Assembly: GCF_022682495.2 (NCBI RefSeq)
Contig: NC_071392.1
Span: 84,460,797 to 84,524,796 of the forward strand
Direction: 5' to 3'
Length of the DNA: 64,000 bases
Origin: Desmodus rotundus
Taxonomy: Eukaryota > Chordata > Mammalia > Chiroptera > Phyllostomidae
This document shows, one piece after another, positions 44,215 to 55,023 of the stretch. The number at the start of each line of letters is the position of its first letter. Within the stretch, counting starts at the first letter, position 1. The notes beneath the pieces are model-generated. The model was not told the origin of the DNA. It ran no database searches and was given only the letters and a program-made list of their open reading frames with translations. A program made the position numbers and the translations under genes.

Positions 44215-45060
44215 TATTCAGCAATTACTTTTTGAGCTCTCACTAGGGACCAGGAATCATGTTGGGTGCTAAGAGCACACAGTGTTCCCCTTCTCCATGA
44301 GGGCTGCATTCTAGATGCCCCAGTGGGTGCCTGAGACCACGGATAATACTGAACCCTGTCTCACCTACTGTATTTTTTCCTACACATACATACATTTCAC
44401 TCAAAGGAGGCACCTTATGGCTTCCTTTAGCATATTCGAATTGCCAGCATCACTACCCTTGTGCTTTGGTGGCATTATTCAGTGAAATAAGGGTGACTTG
44501 AACACAAGCACCATGGCACTATGACAGATGACCTGGTCATTGAGACAGCAATTAAGTGACTGTGGGCGGGGAGCATACATGGTGTGGAGATGCTGGGAAA
44601 AGGGATGGTTCACATCCTGGGCAGGACAGAGTGGGACTGTGTGAGATTCCATCGTGCTGTTCAGAATGCTGTGCAGTCTAAAACATGAGTTGTTGATTTT
44701 TGGAATTTTCCTTTTAATATTTTTGGACCACAGATGACTGCAGGTAACTGACCGCAGATAAGGAGGACCATCTCTGAAAAGCTGAAGACCTTCTTGGTCA
44801 GATAGTCACAGAAACGATATGTAACATCAAACCACGCTGAGCGCAAACCTGGGGCCAAAACTGACGTGCTGTGATGAGAAGTGGAGGGAAGGGAAGAAAG
44901 GCTTTCCCCCTGTGGCAGTGACCTTGAGCTGAGGCCTGAAGGGTGGGCCGGGGATAACCAAGGGAAGAGGTGGGACTGAGGGGGCAGACAGGATGGGGTT
45001 CCAAGCAGAGGGAGCCGCTGAAGCAGGCAGACCTTGGAGCAGGTGGAGGTCTGAAGACCA
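44215..45060 (-). mobile_element. L2 antisense, interrupted by a Tigger-like element
   Basis: The two outer parts are collinear L2: left (44215-44313) has 'CATGTTGGGTGCTAAGAGC', 'TGAGGGCTGCATTCTAG'; right (44776-45060) has 'CCTTGAGCTGAGGCCTGAAGG' and 'GTTCCAAGCAGAGGGAGC'. The gap between them is the DNA element at 44314-44775. Confidence 0.7.
44314..44775. mobile_element. Tigger/MER44-like DNA transposon
   Basis: 'GGGTGCCTGAGACCACGGAT', 'AATACTGAACCCTG', 'TTTTTCCTACACATACATACA' at one end, and 'GGACCACAGATGACTGCAGG' with 'AACTGACCGCAGATAAGGAGG' at the other, match the outer segments of Tigger-type elements. The middle is eroded or missing. Confidence 0.78.
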
Positions 45061-45360
45061 GCAGGACTAGGGGCCCGAGGGGCCGAATGGCCCAGACCAA
45101 GTGAGCGTGGGAGGCCTTGGCCACGTTCCTTCTGGAAACGCAGGGAAATGGGGGAAAACGTAACAAGGAACACTGGTCTGAAAGACGGCTAGCCACTCCC
45201 CTGAGTGTGTGTTGGACGATCTTTTCTCACGTCACACCCTTTGGAGGTAAATGGACAGTAGAGCGCATAAAGTATAATTAAGTGTGTATCTTACTGCATC
45301 TTTACATGGATAGACTGCCAGAAACTCGTCACTCTGTTTTTGAATGTAACTTCACACCAC

Positions 45361-45560
45361 ACCAATCGTACATGCACAGTTTGAAGGGCGACGAGGATGC
45401 GAATCATACGGACGGAATATCGCCGGGTGCCTTGGCACGGACAATTTATCCGTGTGTCCGTTTCTCTTGTGTTCGTTTTCCCCTGTCTTACTGTGCACCG
45501 CGCATTATGGTGCCTGACAGCGCAGGCACCTGTGGTTGTCTCCGTAGCAACCCTGGAGGT
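45361..45560. other. CpG-retaining patch
   Basis: I count about fifteen CpG dinucleotides between 45361 and 45540 although the base composition is only moderately GC-rich. No repeat or exon is recognised. A 98-codon plus frame and a 101-codon minus frame overlap it, neither with a domain. Confidence 0.5.
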
Positions 45561-45599
45561 AAAAGGGGAGGGACCTAGATGGGGCCCTCGAGGCATGCT

Positions 45600-47740
45600 G
45601 CCCTGCTGCAGAACGCTTAGTTTTTACCCCAGGAAAACCTCTGGGAGGCGCGGGGCCCCCCTGGTGGTGGGGCCAGCCCCAAGAAGCAGGTCTGGCGCTT
45701 TGCTCCTCATCTCCCCACCTGTCGCTCTAAGGCATCTTCGAGCTGCTGCTTCAACTTGGCTTCTGAATTGTTGTCCCCCTGCCTTTTCTTCCCCAGTGGG
45801 CCTACTCACGCCCCGTGAGCTACAGATATTACAGATGTGTTTGTTGAAGCAGTGAAGGAAGTTGTAATTTCTTAAAGTGAAACTATCTAGGAACTTCCTC
45901 CTTTTTGTGTTTTTGGCGCATGTGTGTAAAAGAGAATAAACATCATCACACACAAGGTGAAGTTTGTTGGCCTCTCTGGCACTGACTTTCTCTCAAAGCA
46001 GCAACTCCGCTCCGGGTTCCTGGGCTTCTCCGGCTGTTTGAAATGGCTGGCCTCCTGTTTTCGACCTTGTTTGTATGTCTGAGCAAAATGGAAAATTCAA
46101 AGGAAGGTGTTTTCCCTTTTCCCCCTGAGTGAGAATGCGGAGCAGGGAAGCTGTCCCGCCCGCGTTACTAATGGAGCTGGCTCTCTGCAGACTGGCTGCA
46201 AGCCCAGGCTTACGGAAACCCACTTCAGACAGAAACATTCTGCCACTTTCTCTCTTGGGAACAGGCATGGCACAGTCCCAGTGGGTCATCCCATCTGTCC
46301 CCTGGAGCTGGATGACTTCCTACCTCATACCCACAGCGGCTGTTTCAGCATGACTCTTAAATAAACCATAAAATGGAAATATGCCGGGCAGTTGGAGAAA
46401 TATTCCCCGCATTGGAAAAGGTTCATGGAGTCATACCACTTGGAGGAAAACAAAGAAAACTACATATAAGCAAGAAGGAAACCTCTGCTTATCTGGTCCC
46501 TTTTTCTCCCGGCACAAGGCAGCCCTCGGTTACCCCTCGTAACTGCGGATTCTGTGCTGATTCTGCACCCCCAGGGCCGAGGGAAGCTTGGAGGCTGGGG
46601 CCCAGGGGAGCTGATAAGGTCCCCAGGTGGACTGCTGAAGCTCAGGGACAGAAGAAATGGTAGCAGGAGTGGCAACAGAAAGAAAACACACAGAGACATT
46701 CATTCAAAGGGGAGCCGGTCCTGGGATATCAAGAGTGTGGCCAAGGGTCCCAAGAGAACAGAGCGAGCAGCCAGGTGTGTAGCTGGCCAGTAGTTTGGAA
46801 GGCGATGCCCCTAAATGGTGGCTGTGGATCAGCCTCTCCTTGTTGGCAGCTAGGAGAGGCCTGGGCGAGTGGGGCCTGACCCCGTTGGCTCACGCTCCAG
46901 AGGGCCCACCCTGAGCTCCGAGAAATGTGAGCAAAATGGATAGTACATGGCTTTGGCCCTCGAGGGGTCTTTGGTCCAGTTAAGGAGACTGTGTATGCGA
47001 CAGTTGGTTGTGAAAAACGATGTGATATGAAGTGTCTCGGGCTGGGCAGTTGGATCCACGTGTGCTCAGCAGAAGGAGGAAGTCGTTGAGCTGAAGTAGC
47101 TGAGGAGGAGTTCCTGGGGAGGAAGAGGACTTGTGCTAAGTCTGGGAGAGTGGGTGAGATTTGGTTAGGAAGGCAAGGCATTGTAGACGCTGGCTCTGTT
47201 ACATTCGCTAATATTTAGCAGGGCTTGTTTTTGCTGGGCCCCCGCCTCAAAGGTTGGTTAACTGCCACCTTGGCACATGGCACACACAGAAGGGGTGCAC
47301 ACCTGTCTCCAGTTGGGCAAAGGGCGTGCTGCTCAGCCACTGGACACACTGTCACTCATGTGGGTCAGGAGCGTGGTGTTGTCAGCATTCCAAGAGTGGA
47401 CTCGTCTTTCCCGAGAGGACGCACAGTGAGTGACCAAGTGCAGGGGACTAAGGTAGAAAACCCAAACGCTGGGCTGTGCACACGCACGGACAGATAGACG
47501 GTTACGTGGGCAGGAATCCCCAGCGGCCGACTGGACCAGCTCTTGTTTTTGGCCACATAGGGACATCTGTGCACAAAGTGGCATTGCAACCAACAGAAGT
47601 TACCATGAGAACACAGAGTACATGGGGTGAGGAGCAAAGGGGGCACCATGACCTCCGCGGCCCTAAGGGGAGAGCCTATGGCATTTCTTTGGGTATCTCC
47701 TAGGGGTCCAGGGTGTTTGGCTAAGCACTCTTTATTAGCT
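45600..47740. other. unassigned stretch
   Basis: No gene identified. Overlapping frames up to 152 codons on both strands have no domain. A CTCF-like core in minus orientation (CCACCAGGGGGG) spans about 45655-45667. Confidence 0.4.
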
Positions 47741-47744
47741 TTTC

Positions 47745-47810
47745 AAATGTTTTATATTTTTAATTTATTTTTATTACAGTAGAGTTGGTCTACAATATTA
47801 TGTGGGTAAG
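47745..47810 (-). mobile_element. L1 3' end fragment, antisense
   Basis: 'TTTTAATTTATTTTTATTACAGTAGAGTTGG' (in parts) and 'CTACAATATTATGTGGG' resemble the reversed start of L1 3' ends that read 'ttgatttacaatattgtg'. Only about 65 bases. Confidence 0.5.
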
Positions 47811-48993
47811 CACTCTTTAAAATGATGGCCTCTATAGGCTCACAGATACAGGTATACCACCAGGTGGACACCACTCCCAGCCTCACTTCCACACACACTC
47901 TTGTCACACCTGCCCTTGGCTGTGTGCATCCCAGAGAGGAGAAGGGGGCACAGGCGGGCGAGAAAAAGGCACTGCTCCAGCAGGGAAGTGTGCTGACCAA
48001 GTGGGGTGCAGAGCAAGAGCAGCCTGGAGGGCCCCAACCAGAAGCCCTCACCCGCAGCCGGTGCCGGCGTCTCTCTGTGCGTGGGGCTGCCACTTTCCAT
48101 GTGCGCCCGCGTGTTGCCACCCCACGTGAGGGCTACTTAAGCATTCCTGGTGCTGCTTTTCCCAAACCGGTGACTTGTCACTTGATTCTCCTCTGGTGTC
48201 TACTTTGGCAGTCCACCTTCTCCTTGTGACTAGATAGTCATCTCTGGCATTTGAACTAAACTTGTGAAAATGTAATCGGATAGACTGGATCATGACTCGG
48301 AACTGTGCACTCCTCGGGGTCCGCGTGTGCTGCATGTAACGAGGCGGTGTACCGACGGCGTTTACCAAGTCCCGGCGGGCATCACACCTTCTGCGTCCTA
48401 GTTAGTATTCACTTTGTGTTTGTCTTAAGATATGTGTCCCCACGTCCCATGTCTGGGAATTGAGAGTTTGTCTTCCTATTTCCATATGTTTCTTTTTCAT
48501 GGTTTAGCGTATCCTTGGGGGCTGACAGATGTTTTCCCTTCTGGGTTTTACATATTTGATGGACAGATCACCACCTCACTTTATAATTTGGATGATGGGT
48601 ATTACTGTTTGCTTTTCTCTGCTCCTTTACACCATGTAAATGTTGTCTCATCTCCCTGTGATTTGAACAGTTAGCAAGAGTAAATTACGCCTGAAATTGT
48701 GCAACCTTGATCGATTGGGACACAATGGAAAGGTTTCGCTGTGGCCCGTGTTTGAAACTGGCTGGAGCCTGAAAATACTGGCCTCATTGTTTCCAGGTCA
48801 TTGTCACGTGACATGTGAATTGCCAACAGTACATCCTTCCTTTACACCCCCCTTGATTGCACCTGCGTGGAGGTTGTCGAAGTCAGAGCCTTATTTTTAA
48901 GTGAAAGAGACAAGGAGGTAACAATATAGTGGAAACCTTTTATGATGCTGGCTTGAGCAGGCAGGACTGACGTCTGTGTTAGAAGCACACTGT

Positions 48994-49025
48994 ATTACCT
49001 CCTGTTTCTTGTTACAGGAGGTAAT
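48994..49025. repeat. perfect 12-base inverted repeat, 8-base loop
   Basis: ATTACCTCCTGT (48994-49005), loop TTCTTGTT, then the exact inverse ACAGGAGGTAAT (49014-49025). No transposon boundary is seen around it. Confidence 0.9.
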
Positions 49026-49332
49026 GGTTATGGTCCAGGAGAAATTATTGGACTCCAGGGGTTCTTCCACCATTTTCTCGTAAGGAAGCCACAAGGCAGT
49101 GAGCCTTCTGTTACTCTGATCAATGCTTGGTTTTTTGAGGCTATGATTCTTGCAGTGTATTTAGAAATGGCCATGTTGACAGGTCTGTACAAATTTAATA
49201 TGCTGCCATGTTAATTAGGAGGTTGGGGGAGGTGTTTCATTTAAAGGGAGGGATCATTCTTGGGGAAGAGCCTGGACTCTTAGACATAAGATGGAAATAG
49301 AGAGGGCAAGCCTCAGGTGAGCAACAGAAGGG

Positions 49333-49373
49333 GCCATCCCTCTAGGCTTTACGTCTAGAGGAGTTGGGATGGC
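49333..49373. repeat. bulged hairpin
   Basis: GCCATCCCTCTAG (49333-49345) pairs with CTAGAG (49355-49360) and, after a six-base bulge, GGATGGC (49367-49373): 13 pairs in total with a nine-base loop. Confidence 0.75.
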
Positions 49374-50029
49374 ACCAACCAAGAGGAAGTAACCCAGGAG
49401 TCCCCAGGGCCTAAGGCGAGGGGACCCTGAGGCTGTGCCAGTCCTCTGGACACCCATCTTGAGCTTTGTAAACCAAAGCATGTTTCTGTTTTGTATTTGT
49501 GATACTCAGCATTCAGCTCCCTTTTGTTCTCCCTTAATGCTTAGTGGAGTCTTTGAAATGCTTCAGCAAGCATTTGTCCTGTCTGTTCTGTAAGAGCTGT
49601 CTTCAAGGGTAACCACATCGACTGAAATGATCAGGGAATTCCTCCTGTACCGCAGGAAGCCAGCTTATAGTAATAGAAATTTAAAAAAATAATTTCATGA
49701 ATCCCAAAGTAACGACTGATTCAGGCAAGTATTGTTTGTTGGTATGAAAATCACTGGATATGTGGCTATTAGGGAAAATGGGTATTTGTTATACTGCCAG
49801 GATGCCACCGATACTACAGATTGCTTTCTCGTCTCAAGAGGAAAGTGTAATTGTAGACTATCAGGAGAAGATAGCATCACCCTAGTCTGCTAAGCAGTCA
49901 TAACATCACCAATGGCGTAACAGCCTGCCGTTACGTGTTCTTTGATGTAATTGACCCCAATTATACAACATCACTTACAGTGTTTTCTAGAAAAAAAGTT
50001 AACATGAGTCCATCAAGCCCTTAGGTAAA

Positions 50030-50241
50030 TACAGGGTCTGGCAGAAGTAAGGCTGCCTGAGTGTGGTTGGTAGGGTAGTAATGTGGGTGTAATAATTTAT
50101 AGTTTTATTTGAACAGTTCACCTAAAATGTCATACGGTGTGCTTGAGGGTGATATTGTTATGTTACAAAATGATATGCTTATGATTTTGTAATAAAAGAT
50201 TTTGTAATAAAACAGGGGCGTTATTTGTGCCGGCCCCCGTA
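50030..50241 (+). mobile_element. short TA-flanked DNA transposon (copy B)
   Basis: Starts TACAGGGTCTGGCAGAAGT and ends TTATTTGTGCCGGCCCCCGTA; the two ends are imperfect inverses. Between them are 'GAGTGTGGTTGGTAGGGTAG', 'CACCTAAAATGTCATACGG' and 'GCTTATGATTTTGTAATAAA', all shared with the inverted copy at 23620. About 210 bp, no coding capacity. A duplication of 'GATTTTGTAATAAAA' lies at 50178-50215. Confidence 0.9.
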
Positions 50242-50575
50242 GTTCAGTGTTTAGGAAATGCAGGGGCGAGAGGAACAGGTAAGCCTCCCCAGGAGGACAT
50301 CGTCACACACATCTAGAGGTGGAGACATTCACTCCGCAAGACCACTGGCCTGGCGTCTTCGCAAGTCAGGGTCAGTAGGGAAAATGGCTAGGTTTAAAAC
50401 TATCTGAAGTCCCTAACAACTAGATGCAATCATCCTGGTTTGGATACTGGTTTGAAGAAGCTGTAAGGACATTTTGGGGGAAATTTGAGTATGCCAAAAG
50501 TATTGGATGATATGAAAATTTACTGAAATGGAAAGCAAGAAATCATTGAATGAAAAAAAGCAAGAAAAAAAAGCT

Positions 50576-50796
50576 GGCCCTGGCCAGTATGACTCAGTTG
50601 GTTGGAGCATTTCCCGTAACCTAAAGTTGTGGGTTTGATTCCCAGTCAGGGCACATACCTAGGTTGCAGGTTTGATCCCTGGTCTGGGCATATATGGAGG
50701 GCAACCAATTGGTGCTTCTTTCTCACATCAGTGTTTTTCTCCCTTCCTCCCTCTCTAAAAGCAATGAAAAAATGTCCTCGGGTGAGGATAAAAAAG
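50576..50796 (+). mobile_element. VES SINE (copy 5)
   Basis: GGCCCTGGCCAGTATGACTC head, decayed B box (GGGTTTGATTCC), 'CAGTCAGGGCACATACC', a repeated 'GGTTTGATCCCTGGTC' segment, then TC-rich tail and A-rich end. Flanked by A-runs, so the target duplication cannot be set. Confidence 0.9.
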
Positions 50797-50844
50797 TTTT
50801 ATTAAAGGCTGCAAGTCAGTATGTAGTGTAAAATTTCATACTGG

Positions 50845-50930
50845 TATATGTATATACGCATGTACGTATGTGTGTGTATATATGCATATATATTTATGTA
50901 TTTATACAGAGAGAGAGAGAGAGAGCGCGA
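50845..50930. repeat. (TA/TG)n and (GA)n simple repeats
   Basis: TATGTATATACG, GTGTGTGTATATATGC and then GAGAGAGAGAGA with a GCGC end, just past VES copy 5. Confidence 0.9.
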
Positions 50931-51164
50931 GCCTGAAAGACAATATGCCCTCAGATAGTAACAGTTGATTTCTAGGCAGTAGAAATGTGATGTTTTGATT
51001 TGTAGTTTTTACATGTGCATAGTTTATAATTTTCTTTAATGCACAGGGGCTGTCTCTGTTATTTTCAGAAATCACCATAAAGCAAACACACCAACAAGGA
51101 ATTAATATTGCATTTTGTATTAAGATCTATTGAATTTTTTTGGAACCCAAATATTTTTAAATAG

Positions 51165-51800
51165 TTTTTTTTCCATTTTGGCGCAGTTTTAGACTTAGAG
51201 AAAAGTGGCAGAGGTGGTCCCGAGACGTCCTGTGCACCCTCCACTCGTCCCCCCCCCCCCCCCCCCCCCCCCCCGTGAACGTCTTGCGTTACCGCGGTTC
51301 ATTTGTCAGAACGAGTTCATGTCGGTACGTTACCATTAACTGAGCTCCAGACTTGATTGAGCTTTTGCTGCTTCTCCCAGTCGTGCCCTTTCTGTCCCCA
51401 GATGCCACGTGGCATTTAGTCATCGTGTCTCTTCAGCCCGGGCCAGGTTCTCTGTCTTTCCTTGCTTCTCATGACCTTGGCTGTTTTGAAGAATGTTGCT
51501 CAGGTATGTTTGTCTCTCGTTCCGGATTTGTCTGATGTGGTTTTTGTAGTTAGATCGCAGTGATGGGCTTTAGGGAGGAATTCCACCTGGGTGAATGCCT
51601 CCCTTATTGTATTATCTGAGGGAGGGCCCGCTACCCACGCGGCTGATCACTGAGGTTCACCTTGACCGCTTAGTGAGGGTAGTGTCTGAAAGGTCTCTCC
51701 AGTATTTTTGTAGTTATTATTATTTAAAGTTACTATTCTTCCCTCTCTGCACTCTATCCTCTGGAAGCGAGTCACTGAGTCCAGTCCGTATGGTCTTTCA
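51165..51800 (-). mobile_element. L1M 3' region, antisense
   Basis: 'GTTTTAGACTTAGAGAAAAGTGG', 'TTCATTTGTCAGAACGAG', 'CCACGTGGCATTTAGTCATCG', 'CTTCTCATGACCTTGGCTG', 'GTTTTGAAGAATGTTGCTCAGG', 'GGATTTGTCTGATGTGG' and 'GGAAGCGAGTCACTGAGTCC' are reversed landmarks of an old L1 family, in order over more than 600 bases. It contains the poly(C) run at 51249. Confidence 0.85.
51249..51274. repeat. poly(C) 26
   Basis: Twenty-six consecutive C, in the position where related L1 copies have a mixed pyrimidine string. The length is likely to be uncertain in the assembly. Confidence 0.9.
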
Positions 51801-51899
51801 TTTTTACAGAAGGCTTCGCTGTGCTGCCTCTCACCCCCCAAATGCCCAGCACACTCGTTATTTTCACTGAGTCCAGGGGAGCTTATTTTTGCCTACTTT

Positions 51900-53530
51900 T
51901 GGAAGAGCTTTGTCAGGTAACATTAGGGCCATGGCTTTGGTGGAGCTGGTGGGTGATGCAGTGGGAGTACCCGAAAGGAGAGGTGATCTTCAGGGGCACA
52001 CCAAGGGAGCCCAGGTCTCTTGGCCAGCCACTGCTCCTTCACCTGGTCCTTTGGCCAACTTAGAGCTTCTCCTTCCCACACTCGACTTTAAGTTTCATTT
52101 TACCGTAGTAGAGAAGCAGTTTTCCCTTTTAGGGGCTACTTTCTCTCTCCCTGGTTTTTCGCTGCTCTGGAGAATGGAAGGGGTTGTCCCGGGAGTGAAG
52201 GAGAATCGCCAGTCGCGCTCCGTCCCCAGGGTTCCCAGGTAGACGTGCCCAGTGGTGTCATATGAGACATGAAGGTTTCTTGTCCAGGCTAACACTGACA
52301 AAATGTTGGGAGCTTTTTATCAAAGTGGGAGATTGCTCAGGTGTATTATGACTCCACCAGAAAATTATTTTACCTCTGGAGAATTTGGAAATGGGTGTAA
52401 ATGTACAGAGTTTCACATAGCCATCTATTCTTATTACTCTAGATATAGACCGATATCGGCGTGTTTGTTCCACTGCGTTTTGGAGGCACAGGATCATCTC
52501 TGAAAAGAAACTGATGCCTTGCCATCTGTCATGAAATTTCAAACTCAAATGTCCATCTAGAAGAAAGCAGACCTGTCCCTGGGTATCACAGAGGCTAATG
52601 TGTGGCTGCTGAGCCTCTAGTGACAAATCCATCGCTGTCTCCCCGCCCCACACCCCCTAAACCACAATCCACATCTCACCTGCATACGTAGCACATTTCT
52701 TTCATGCGCTTGCTTCACTGTCCATTCATATCACAGGGAGTGTGGTCAGGTGGACAAAGCCAGTGGGGCACCCTTGTGCCTGTGACCTTTCCACGTGTTT
52801 GCCCACATGTCCACCCCCACCCCTGTCTGAGTCCGGTGGTTAATTCAGCAATGGCTTCTCCTGGTTTTCTACTCTGGCTTTGCGCACAGTTTTTAATTCT
52901 TCCAGATCCATAAGCTAGATCACAGACCAGTCCAACCTTCCATTCCGAATAAAGATGTCAGCTCTTGCCCTGTTGTGGTTTCCATTTGAGGAAGTAATTT
53001 CCACTGGGTTTTCCTGTGCTACCCCGGTTGTCAGAGAGTTAAGTAAGTGTTGGGTGGCATTTTCCTTCCTTAGAAGAAGCAACTTGCATTTTTCTTATTT
53101 CTTCCTTTTCTTGCCCAAGCATCAAATACTTCTGTCTATAAGTCATTATTTTAAAAGTCTACTTTTGTGCCCTTTACGTCTTTCCAGATATCCCTCTAAC
53201 CTTGCCTTATTGAAGACATAGTGAGTCTCAAATCTATTTAAGTGAATTAAGAAAATAGGGGCTTTAGTAGCCAACATTCCCAACATTAAAAAAAAAAAAA
53301 AAACACAAAAAACCCAACGACTCTTTGAGGTTTTGGCTTTTTACGATAGGTTGAGAAGTGTAGGAGGGACTTTCATGTCTTAGGACAGTTACAGTTCAGA
53401 TTCCCCCTTTTTGTGCACAAGGGTTTTACATTTTCTCTTGTAACTGAGGGAACTGGATGCATTGACACTCCTGTATTCCATCTTGGCAGGAACTTTGTCC
53501 ATGTTTCATTCAGGAGCGTAGGCAGCAGGC
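51900..53530. other. unassigned stretch
   Basis: No repeat or exon assigned. A 16-base A-run at 53288-53303 may be an old retroposon tail but no body is recognisable upstream. Confidence 0.4.
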
Positions 53531-53859
53531 ACTCACCTATCCATCCTAAATTTAAATCTCCCACCCCACCTAGCTCTCAGAGTGCCGGGATCAGGTACCC
53601 TCTGCTATCTAATCCATGTGTGATTGCCTTCTCCACTCGAGGTCTAATACTTACCTCAGACTCCACCTGCCCCAACAGACTTGGGTTCTCCTTCCCTAAA
53701 GCAGTTCCTTCTTGTCTTGCGGGTCTCACTAAATGGTACCACCATCCACCCCGTTCCTCAGCTTATTCCTCTTTGCTCAATCCCACACCCAGTCCAACAG
53801 GAAATCTGTTGGCTCTAGTCTCCAATTTACCTTGAACCAGTCGAGCGCCCCCAAATGCA

Positions 53860-54160
53860 GGCCGGCGTGATTCCTCGCTTGTCTGTTCCAGTAGCCTCTC
53901 CCTAGGGGGACCTGGTCTATTCTGCCAACACTCTTCTGGTCACGTCTGGTCCCCAAAACAGCCAGAGCAACCTTTTAAAACAGAAACCAGATTGTGCCAG
54001 CACTCTGTGTAAGGACGCTCAGAGTCACCCTGTTGTACTTTGATCAGTGCCCAGATTCCTCATTATGAACCAGTCGGCATTGCACCCCTCGGTCACTGCC
54101 TGTGTCTCAACCTCCAGTGTGCCAGGCACTGTTCCAGGCTCCGGGATTCTGGGAAGTGCC
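53860..54160 (+). mobile_element. old LINE (L2-like) fragment, sense
   Basis: 'TCTGTTCCAGTAGCCTCTCC', 'CCAGAGCAACCTTTTAAAAC', 'GAAACCAGATTGTGCCAGC' follow the L2-like '...gccagagtgatctttttaaaa... cagatcatgtcac' order. A terminal L2/MIR-like 'TGTGCCAGGCACTGTTCCAGG' follows at about 54118. Confidence 0.55.
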
Positions 54161-54164
54161 GAAG

Positions 54165-55020
54165 CCTCCCTCCTAAAGCTGCTGGCCTCAGGGGATGCTC
54201 AAGGGACGGGTCTCAAGACCTTCTCAAGTCTACCAATTTGGGAACATTGCTACGTTATTGAAAGTTCCCCCATGAATCACAGGGTTTGCACTGGCCAGGA
54301 CACTCGTAAGTTGTATTCTCTAATCTCCCTATAAGAGAACTTGCTTATTTCACATGTCTGATCTGCTGCCAAGTTCAACATTCCACTTTTTATTTCAAAC
54401 AAAATACCACTTTCTAAGACCTCTTCTCGTCCATTATCAGCATTAGCAGATGGCTTCCTTTAATGGAATATTTTTTCACAAGAAGGGCAATTTAAAAAAT
54501 AATCACTTTATGAGTGTTAATGCGTGTGTAACAACAAAGGGAAGACACCACCAGTACATTGGTTTGGGTGTGCCAGGTCATAGGCTTGCCTTTCTCACTA
54601 GCTGCGTGGTTCAGCCCCACAAACAAACCCTACGACACACACGGCTGAGTCGTGTATCAGCAGAGTGCTGAGTGCCTCCACGTCTCTGGAGTCTCTTGAG
54701 AAGTGTGGTCACCACAGCGCCATCTGCCACTGAGGATGCACAGAAGCTGCCTTACGTCCCCTCGGGGACCTTGACCATCACGACCGTATCCTAACACCCC
54801 AGTCCCCTTGGAAACGTGGAAGCTTGGAAAGCAAACCGATCTTTCTGCCCCAGGCTGTGCCCGTGCGAGGGCCAGTGCGGCTGCAGTCAGTCCACCCTGG
54901 AGTCCTTGGTGGCCATTGAGGCCTTCGCTTGGCTTGAATTCACGCTGGCATTGAACTATTGGAATCGCTTTTAATTTTAACATGTAGGGGAGACTGTTCA
55001 TCAGCAGAGTTACTTGTCAT
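54165..55020. other. unassigned stretch
   Basis: No repeat or exon assigned. A 114-codon minus frame at 54657-55001 has no domain. Confidence 0.4.
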
Positions 55021-55023
55021 CCC

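Larger units (their letters stand above)
47815..49985. other. unassigned stretch with hairpins
   Basis: No exon or confident repeat. 48030-48380 retains CpG well (GCCGGTGCCGGCG, GAGGCGG, GACGGCG, CCCGGCGGG). Hairpins at 48994 and 49333 are reported separately. Confidence 0.4.

Noticed and set aside
53288..53303. A-run as the tail of a processed pseudogene
   Set aside because: No coding similarity or target duplication could be seen upstream.
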